Shown here piece after piece: positions 6,901 through 10,431 of a stretch of 10,431 nucleotides of DNA (the first letter of the stretch is position 1; each line of letters opens with the position of its first letter). The stretch comes from Atribacterota bacterium. GTDB lineage: Bacteria > Atribacterota > Phoenicimicrobiia > Phoenicimicrobiales > Phoenicimicrobiaceae. The notes below the pieces were generated by a model, which saw only the letters and a list, made by a program, of their open reading frames with translations, ran no database searches and was not told where the DNA came from. The stretch spans positions 1-10,431 of the forward strand of contig DAOUWX010000044.1 in the NCBI GenBank assembly GCA_030666935.1, written 5' to 3'. A program made the position numbers and the translations under genes.

Positions 6901-9033
6901 GTTAAAGTTAGATCGGTTTTAACCTGCAGAGCAGAGCATGGAGTATGTGTTAAATGCTACGGCAAGGATATGGCTACCGGTAAATTAGTAAATATCGGAG
7001 AAGCCGTAGGGGTTATTGCAGCTCAATCTATTGGAGAGCCAGGGACACAATTAACTTTAAGGACTTTTCATACCGGAGGGATTAAAATAACCGGTGAAGA
7101 TATTACTTTAGGCCTTCCACGGGTAGAGCAACTTTTTGAAGTAAGGAAACCAAAAAAACAGGCAGTAATCAGTGAAATAAATGGAATAGTAGAGGAAATT
7201 ATTACTGAGAACAATTATAAGAAACAGGTAGTAGTTAATCCTGAAACATCAAAAGAAAGTAAAGGCGCCATCGAAGAAAAGAAAAAGATCTATAATATTC
7301 CCGCTGATTTAAGACTAATAGTAGAAAAAGGACAAAAGATTGGAGCTGGGGAAAGATTAACTGTTGGGTTTATTGATCCCCATGATATTTTAAAGATTCA
7401 GGGAATTAAGGCAGTTCAAGAATATTTATTGAAAGAAATACAAGCAGTATATAGATCACAAGGGGTTAAAATCAGTGATAAACATATCGAGACAATAATT
7501 CGTCAAATTGCTCGTTTAAATATGATTTATGTAAGATCAGCCCGTGACTCCGAATTGCTATCTGGGGAATTAGTGTACGTATCAGATTTTGAAAAAGCTA
7601 ATAAAAAAGTAGTAGAAGAAAATGAAAAAATCAGCGAGAAGAACAGAAAGTTATTAGAAAATAAAAAAACTCTATTTTCATTGATAAATGTTAAAACAGG
7701 TGAGGTAGTAGTTAAAGAGGGAGAAGTTATTACTAATAAAGTTATACCTAAAATTGAAACCAGCGATTTTGCTACATTAATAGTTGAAGATCAAGAAAAT
7801 AAACAATTTACTATTGTTAAAGGAGAAAATTCCTTTATAGAAAGAATAACTGGCAATATCTTGGTTGGTGGGATTGAAGATAATATTCAAGAAGGCAACA
7901 CCGAAACAGACAATCTAAATGATCCTAAGATAAAATTTAATGGGGTCATTGGTAAAGAAATGGGAGTAGAAATTGCTAATAGTGATATTAGAATAATAAG
8001 TTGTGCCAAACCAGATATCTATGAAAAAATGAAAGACAGGATTACTGCCGCAGATATTATTAATCCGGAAGATTCTCAAGTTTTAGTAAGTGCGAACAAG
8101 CAACTTACTTCCTCAGAAGTGGACACAATCATAAAAACTAAAGTAGATGGAATAAAGGTATGGAAAGAAATTAAGGAGATATCCGTAAGAGACGGACTGA
8201 TCAAATCAATTAAAGATGAAATTATTGGCCGACCCATTGGCGAAGATATTAAAGATCCAGTAAGCGGAAATATTATTGCAGATAAGGATCAAATAATAAG
8301 TAAGAATTTAATTAAAAAAATATTATTGTATAAATTAAGTGAGCTACCATTGGAAGATGGAAGATATTTTTCTTTAGAAGGCAGAACTTTAGAATTCCTT
8401 TATGACAAGGTAGTAGGTAAAATTGCTGCATTGGATATTTTGGATCCGGAGACAGGTGAAGTTATAATTAATGGAGGCAAAAAGATAACCAGGAACCATG
8501 CTACAGAAATTTGCAATAGACATTTGGATTTAATAAAGATAAGGGCAAACAATAAGAACGTATGCATTAATATAATTGAAAATGTTGGATTTATTAAAAG
8601 GAAGAAGTTTGTAGCAGTAGGAATGCCCATAATTCAAGGTATTACCCAAGCTTCCCTTTCTACTGAAAGTTTTCTGTCTGCCGCATCATTTCAGAGAACT
8701 ACTCATGTTTTAACCAATGCCTCTATTAAGGGGAAAATAGATAAGCTTTACGGTTTAAAGGAAAATGTTATTATTGGTAATATAATACCCGCAGGGACAG
8801 GTTTAAATCAATACGGAGAAATAGAAGTTGATTACTTACATGAAGAAGAAGAAAAAGTAGAAGAAATATTTAAAGAGGCAGAAGGAGAGCAGATAGAAAA
8901 GAAGATAGATATATTTAGAGAAGAAGATGAAGACAGTAAAGAGAAAATATCCGACCACACAACAGATCAAGAACCGCAATATAATTCGGAAAATGAGGAA
9001 ACAAAAGACAAAAAATCTAATAATAATAGTTGA
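3910..9033 (+). CDS. rpoC: DNA-directed RNA polymerase subunit beta-prime (RpoC), with large insertions
   Basis: This is the largest core polymerase subunit; it carries the catalytic magnesium site. In order: N-terminal zinc site C60/C62/C75/C78; the RNRNNRLKRLL and GKRVDYSGRSVI blocks; catalytic NADFDGDQM with D608, D610 and D612; the bridge-helix region from about 843 (MADSGARG); second zinc site C932/C1006/C1013/C1016; the trigger loop (1038-1057), with Leu at 1050 where E. coli has Met932; and the C-terminal ASLSTESFLSAASFQ and GLKENVIIG blocks. The protein has 1707 residues against about 1200 in Bacillus. The excess sits in an insertion near 133-327, which includes a Glu-rich stretch at 222-252, in a roughly 325-residue insertion near 1240-1564, and in an acidic tail after about 1640. 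The start is TTG with a good ribosome-binding site. The conserved blocks are intact on both sides of each insertion, so this looks like a functional lineage-specific form and not a broken gene. Confidence 0.98.
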   Translation: MTILKSFNSLKIGLASSEQVKKWSNGEVKKPETINYRTLRPEKDGLFCEKIFGPVKDWECSCGKYKRIRYKGVICDRCGVEVTKSITRRERMGHIKLASPVSHVWYFKAIPSPLSLLLDISPRNLEKILYYAPDRKREQLFEVIEKGDTDLEKGDIILEAEYRIHKKYNEKFNAEPVYNINKIKIFSRKIGDVISEEEDQDLQKIFGKIFYQKELLFPVNKEEESEGEAEKEEVEEEVEEEEVKGEEVEKKETQYRITKVNGLISETNLKRLEEEKNLSLRAKLATQNIEESCYIVIHSGNTSNKRGEIILEIEKLLLSNYDPEFKAGIGAEAIKELLKELALDRLTLELREELKKTSGQKTKKIIKRLQIVEAFRKSNCKPEWMVLEIIPVIPPDLRPMVQLEGGRFATSDLNDLYRRVINRNNRLKRLLELGAPEIIIKNEKRMLQEAVDALIDNGRRGRAVLGTGNRPLKSLSDMLKGKKGRFRQNLLGKRVDYSGRSVIVAGPDLKFYQCGLPKKMALELFKPYVMRELVVQDLAHNIKTAKKIVEKGKPEVWSILKDIVEDHPILLNRAPTLHRLGIQAFKPVLVEGNAIQIHPLVCSAFNADFDGDQMAVHVPLSPEAQAEAEILMLSSNNILSPANGLPIALPSQDIILGCYYLTMRESGQKGEGKIIGNFKEAIRAYEDDIIDLHAKIKCKIHNSLKSTTTGRIIFNEIFPDDMDFINLTITKKSLEKIISFVYRKYGKEITVDILDKIKKLGFNFATSSGISIGIVDLEIPSQKDEILKVAEKEVDKIQEQYNYGLIMDDEREQKIVNSWTKAADDVVDAILKNLDKFNPLYIMADSGARGSKRQIGQLAGMRGLMADPSGKIIEFPIRSNFRDGLSVLEYFISTHGARKGLADTALRTSKSGYLTRRLVDVAQDAIIREEDCGTSDGIIIRAFQDDGNVIETLEERLVGRITQEEVIDPKTGEVLVELGEEIDERSAKKISETGVKEVKVRSVLTCRAEHGVCVKCYGKDMATGKLVNIGEAVGVIAAQSIGEPGTQLTLRTFHTGGIKITGEDITLGLPRVEQLFEVRKPKKQAVISEINGIVEEIITENNYKKQVVVNPETSKESKGAIEEKKKIYNIPADLRLIVEKGQKIGAGERLTVGFIDPHDILKIQGIKAVQEYLLKEIQAVYRSQGVKISDKHIETIIRQIARLNMIYVRSARDSELLSGELVYVSDFEKANKKVVEENEKISEKNRKLLENKKTLFSLINVKTGEVVVKEGEVITNKVIPKIETSDFATLIVEDQENKQFTIVKGENSFIERITGNILVGGIEDNIQEGNTETDNLNDPKIKFNGVIGKEMGVEIANSDIRIISCAKPDIYEKMKDRITAADIINPEDSQVLVSANKQLTSSEVDTIIKTKVDGIKVWKEIKEISVRDGLIKSIKDEIIGRPIGEDIKDPVSGNIIADKDQIISKNLIKKILLYKLSELPLEDGRYFSLEGRTLEFLYDKVVGKIAALDILDPETGEVIINGGKKITRNHATEICNRHLDLIKIRANNKNVCINIIENVGFIKRKKFVAVGMPIIQGITQASLSTESFLSAASFQRTTHVLTNASIKGKIDKLYGLKENVIIGNIIPAGTGLNQYGEIEVDYLHEEEEKVEEIFKEAEGEQIEKKIDIFREEDEDSKEKISDHTTDQEPQYNSENEETKDKKSNNNS

Positions 9034-9058
9034 CATCAAATACTGATGCTGTTAGAAT
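9030..9058 (+). promoter_or_regulatory. Strong sigma-70-type promoter for rpsL, overlapping the rpoC stop codon
   Basis: The -35 box is TTGACA (9030-9035, 6/6), the spacer is exactly 17 nt, and the -10 box is TAGAAT (9053-9058, 5/6). TG at 9050-9051 gives an extended -10 (TGTTAGAAT). The TGA inside the -35 box is the rpoC stop codon (9031-9033). Transcription would begin near 9065, giving a leader of about 50 nt before rpsL. This suggests that rpsL-rpsG can be transcribed independently of rpoBC. The call rests on the sequence match only. Confidence 0.8.
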
Positions 9059-9100
9059 ATAAAAGTATTTTTATTTATAGGATATTGATAAATTTAGATA

Positions 9101-9108
9101 AAGGAAGG
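9101..9108 (+). promoter_or_regulatory. Ribosome-binding site of rpsL
   Basis: AAGGAAGG lies 6 nt before ATG 9115. It is a good Shine-Dalgarno match and fixes the start, which also agrees with the conserved MPTINQLVRKGR N-terminus of S12. Confidence 0.8.
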
Positions 9109-9114
9109 TAAGAT

Positions 9115-9498
9115 ATGCCTACCATAAACCAATTAGTAAGAAAAGGTAGAAAAAAGGTCTTTAAAAAATCTGATACGCCATCTTTACAGGGTAGCCCTTT
9201 AAAAAGAGGGGTATGCACCAGAGTTTGGACTATAACTCCTAAGAAACCTAATTCTGCCTTAAGAAAAGTTACTCGAGTAAGATTAACTAATAATATGGAA
9301 GTTACTGCCTATATTCCCGGAATAGGGCATAATCTTCAAGAACATTCTATTGTACTTTTAAGAGGTGGAAGAGTAAAAGATTTGCCAGGAGTTAGATATC
9401 ATATTGTCAGAGGAGTTATGGACACTACTGGAGTAGAAAATAGAATGCAAGGGCGTTCAAGATATGGATCTAAAAGACCAAAGAAGAAAAGCAAGTAA
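9115..9498 (+). CDS. rpsL: 30S ribosomal protein S12
   Basis: S12 sits at the decoding centre of the small subunit, where it monitors codon-anticodon pairing and influences fidelity. The product has 127 residues, against about 124 in E. coli; the difference lies mainly in the basic C-terminal tail (KRPKKKSK). The N-terminus PTINQLVRKGR and the core TPKKPNSALRK (41-51) are canonical. K43 and K88, the positions where streptomycin-resistance substitutions arise in other bacteria, are wild type, so no resistance is predicted. D89, the residue beta-methylthiolated in some bacteria, is present in the RGGRVKDLPGVRYH loop. The gene follows rpoC after 81 bp and has its own near-consensus promoter. It ends with tandem stops (TAATAA). 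rpsG follows after a 266-bp spacer, long for this pair. Confidence 0.98.
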   Translation: MPTINQLVRKGRKKVFKKSDTPSLQGSPLKRGVCTRVWTITPKKPNSALRKVTRVRLTNNMEVTAYIPGIGHNLQEHSIVLLRGGRVKDLPGVRYHIVRGVMDTTGVENRMQGRSRYGSKRPKKKSK

Positions 9499-9502
9499 TA
9501 AA

Positions 9503-9554
9503 CGAGTCGCTAGTCGTTAGTGAATAGTCGTTAGTATATAATTAGCGTATAGCG
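9503..9554 (+). repeat. TAGTCGT-type heptamer array after rpsL
   Basis: The array begins four bases after the rpsL stop codon and runs in 7-nt units: GAGTCGC, TAGTCGT, TAGTGAA, TAGTCGT, TAGTATA, then looser units ending in TATAGCG. Positions 9511-9533 match 10242-10264 exactly over 23 nt in the same orientation, so this is a separate copy of the leading module of the element after rpsG. Not coding. Confidence 0.8.
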
Positions 9555-9591
9555 TTTAAATTAATAAAATGCTTATTTTAATTAAATTAAA
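9555..9591. other. AT-rich dyad symmetry between rpsL and rpsG
   Basis: TTTAAATTAATAAAAT (9555-9570) and an imperfect inverse (9575-9591) flank a GCTT loop, and TTTTAATTAAATTAAAA (9576-9592) is itself a palindrome. In RNA this would form a weak, A-U-only hairpin. It lacks a GC-rich stem and a following U-tract, so I do not call it a terminator. It may simply reflect composition. Confidence 0.3.
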
Positions 9592-9613
9592 AAATTAAAG
9601 CTAAAAGCAAAAA

Positions 9614-9671
9614 ACCATAATTCAAAACTCAAGACTTTTTTCGTATCGTGTATTATGTATCATGTGAATAC
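9614..9671. repeat. Further heptamer arrays in the rpsL-rpsG spacer
   Basis: Two short arrays run in 7-nt steps. ACCATAA-TTCAAAA-CTCAAGA occupies 9614-9634. CGTATCG-TGTATTA is followed by TGTATCA and TGTGAAT at 9642-9669. The second is a diverged relative of the TATCTCG array at 3721-3748, in the same orientation. After it, AATTTAGTTTT (from 9674) matches the complement of the bases just after the rpoB stop codon. Not coding. Confidence 0.6.
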
Positions 9672-9692
9672 AAATTTAGTTTTTCTTTTTAT

Positions 9693-9727
9693 TACTAAAT
9701 ACTATTCACTATATACTAAATACTAAT
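9693..9727. repeat. TACTAAA-type heptamer array before rpsG
   Basis: Five uninterrupted 7-nt units: TACTAAA, TACTATT, CACTATA, TACTAAA, TACTAAT. Read on the other strand this is a TAGTATT-type array with a TAGTGAA unit. That makes it a sister family of the TAGTCGT arrays, which carry the same TAGTGAA variant unit. It ends 24 bp before the rpsG ribosome-binding site. Confidence 0.8.
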
Positions 9728-9750
9728 TTGAAATACTAGTTTAAAAAGAT

Positions 9751-9758
9751 AGAGGTGG
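9751..9758 (+). promoter_or_regulatory. Ribosome-binding site of rpsG
   Basis: AGAGGTGG lies 6 nt before ATG 9765. It is a strong match to the anti-Shine-Dalgarno complement and fixes the start of S7. Confidence 0.8.
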
Positions 9759-9764
9759 TAAATA

Positions 9765-10235
9765 ATGTCCAGGAGAAGAAGGGCAGTAAAGAGAATAAAC
9801 GCACCAGATCCTGTATATCACGACAAACATGTAGCGACTTTTATTAACAAGTTAATGTATGATGGTAAAAAAAGTAAAGCAGAAGCAATTTTTTATCGAG
9901 CTTTAGATATGGCTGCAAAAAAGACAAAAAAGGAGCCTTTGGAAGTATTTAATCAAGCTTTACAGAATGTTATGCCTGTATTAGAAGTGAAATCAAGAAG
10001 AGTTGGAGGAGCTAGTTATCAGATCCCGATTGAAGTAAGTCCGGATAGGAGAATGACTTTAGGGATGAGATGGATAATTAACTTTGCCAGGAAAAGAACA
10101 GGTAAACCGATGCATGAAAAATTATCCTTAGAGTTTACAGATGCAGCAAATAGTGTTGGGGCAGCAGTAAAAAAGAAAGAAGATACTCATAAGATGGCTG
10201 AAGCAAACAAGGCATTTGCTCATTACAGATGGTAA
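9765..10235 (+). CDS. rpsG: 30S ribosomal protein S7
   Basis: S7 is the primary assembly protein of the 30S head; it binds the 3' domain of 16S rRNA and contacts the E-site tRNA and mRNA. The product has 156 residues, the usual bacterial length. It begins MSRRRRAVKR and continues with DPVYHDKHVATFINKLMYDG. The central VKSRRVGGASYQIPIEV block is at about 75-91, and the end is the canonical AFAHYRW. The first residues are very basic, as expected for the rRNA-binding N-terminal arm. In the E. coli str operon, S7 represses translation through the S12-S7 intercistronic RNA. The spacer here is repeat sequence with no recognisable counterpart, so regulation of that kind cannot be supported. I found no convincing promoter in the spacer, so expression from the promoter at 9030 is the simplest reading. 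Confidence 0.98.
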   Translation: MSRRRRAVKRINAPDPVYHDKHVATFINKLMYDGKKSKAEAIFYRALDMAAKKTKKEPLEVFNQALQNVMPVLEVKSRRVGGASYQIPIEVSPDRRMTLGMRWIINFARKRTGKPMHEKLSLEFTDAANSVGAAVKKKEDTHKMAEANKAFAHYRW

Positions 10236-10241
10236 ATAAAA

Positions 10242-10420
10242 TAGTCGTTAGTGAATAGTCGTTAATCGTTAGTTTTAAATACAAGTTTTTAGTTATCGGT
10301 TTACAGTTTTTAGATAAAGAAAATTGGATTTTATATTCTGTCTTCTGATTTTTTTTCTTAACCAGCTAACTAACCAACCAACTAACTAATTTTTAGTAAG
10401 ATACGATTCACGAGATACAA
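10242..10420 (+). repeat. Composite heptamer-repeat element, copy B, downstream of rpsG
   Basis: The element starts seven bases after the rpsG stop codon. It opens with ten consecutive units in unbroken 7-nt phase (10242-10311): TAGTCGT, TAGTGAA, TAGTCGT, TAATCGT, TAGTTTT, AAATACA, AGTTTTT, AGTTATC, GGTTTAC, AGTTTTT. Next come an ATTCTGTCTTCTG segment (10335-10347), a 4-nt-period AACC/AACT array (about 10360-10389), AACTAATTTTTAG (10384-10396) and GATACGA-TTCACGA (with GATACAA following, 10400-10420). Module order and long exact blocks match copy A at 3714-3891 on the opposite strand. The remaining bases to the window end hold no recognisable gene start. Confidence 0.85.
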
Positions 10421-10431
10421 ATAAGAACAGG

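Noticed and set aside
8836..9039. Minus-strand ORF encoding a Phe/Ile/Leu-rich, membrane-like peptide
   Set aside because: It is the complement of the Glu/Lys-rich tail of rpoC; A/G-rich codons read backwards give hydrophobic residues. It has no ribosome-binding site and no family match.
9499..9764. S7 autoregulatory site between rpsL and rpsG
   Set aside because: The gap is repeat sequence with only weak A-T hairpins, and nothing resembles the S7-binding structure known from enterobacteria.
9503..10420. Possible CRISPR array
   Set aside because: Units are 7-8 nt, degenerate and contiguous, with no constant spacers and no cas genes nearby.

Overview
The window is an AT-rich (about two-thirds A+T by eye) bacterial chromosome segment. 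It carries four complete, co-oriented housekeeping genes in the order rpoB, rpoC, rpsL, rpsG. This is the usual beta / beta-prime RNA polymerase pair followed by the start of the str operon (S12, S7). RpoB and RpoC read most like Firmicutes-type subunits: RpoB has the Firmicutes-like layout and no proteobacterial-style large insertions. Gene order, A+T content, non-ATG starts and large RpoC insertions suggest a deep-branching low-GC lineage. Atribacterota/JS1 or a similar uncultured phylum is my guess, from impression only and with low confidence. No phage, IS, CRISPR, tRNA or rRNA is visible.

Layout: 1-102 is an intergenic tail with short repeats and the rpoB ribosome-binding region. rpoB (103-3708) starts at GTG. 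3709-3909 is a 201-bp spacer almost filled by a composite repeat. rpoC (3910-9033) starts at TTG and encodes an unusually long 1707-aa subunit with two large insertions and acidic segments. A near-consensus extended -10 promoter (9030-9058) overlaps the rpoC stop codon and should drive rpsL (9115-9498). 9499-9764 is a 266-bp repeat-rich spacer. rpsG (9765-10235) follows. 10236-10431 carries a second copy of the composite repeat in the opposite orientation. The next gene, probably fusA by family convention, lies beyond the window.

The four proteins serve the core of gene expression. RpoB and RpoC form the catalytic body of RNA polymerase; S12 and S7 are 30S ribosomal proteins at the decoding centre and the head. 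All catalytic and metal-binding motifs are intact.

Two things stand out. First, every intergenic gap is built from degenerate tandem repeats with a 7-nt period, in several sequence families. These are assembled into a roughly 180-bp composite element that occurs in inverted orientation after rpoB and after rpsG, with related rearranged arrays in the other two gaps. Second, a short protein module of the type A-x-D-I-x-D-P-x-T-G-E-V-I recurs twice in RpoB and five times in RpoC. Four of the RpoC copies sit in a roughly 325-residue insertion just before the conserved C-terminal block.
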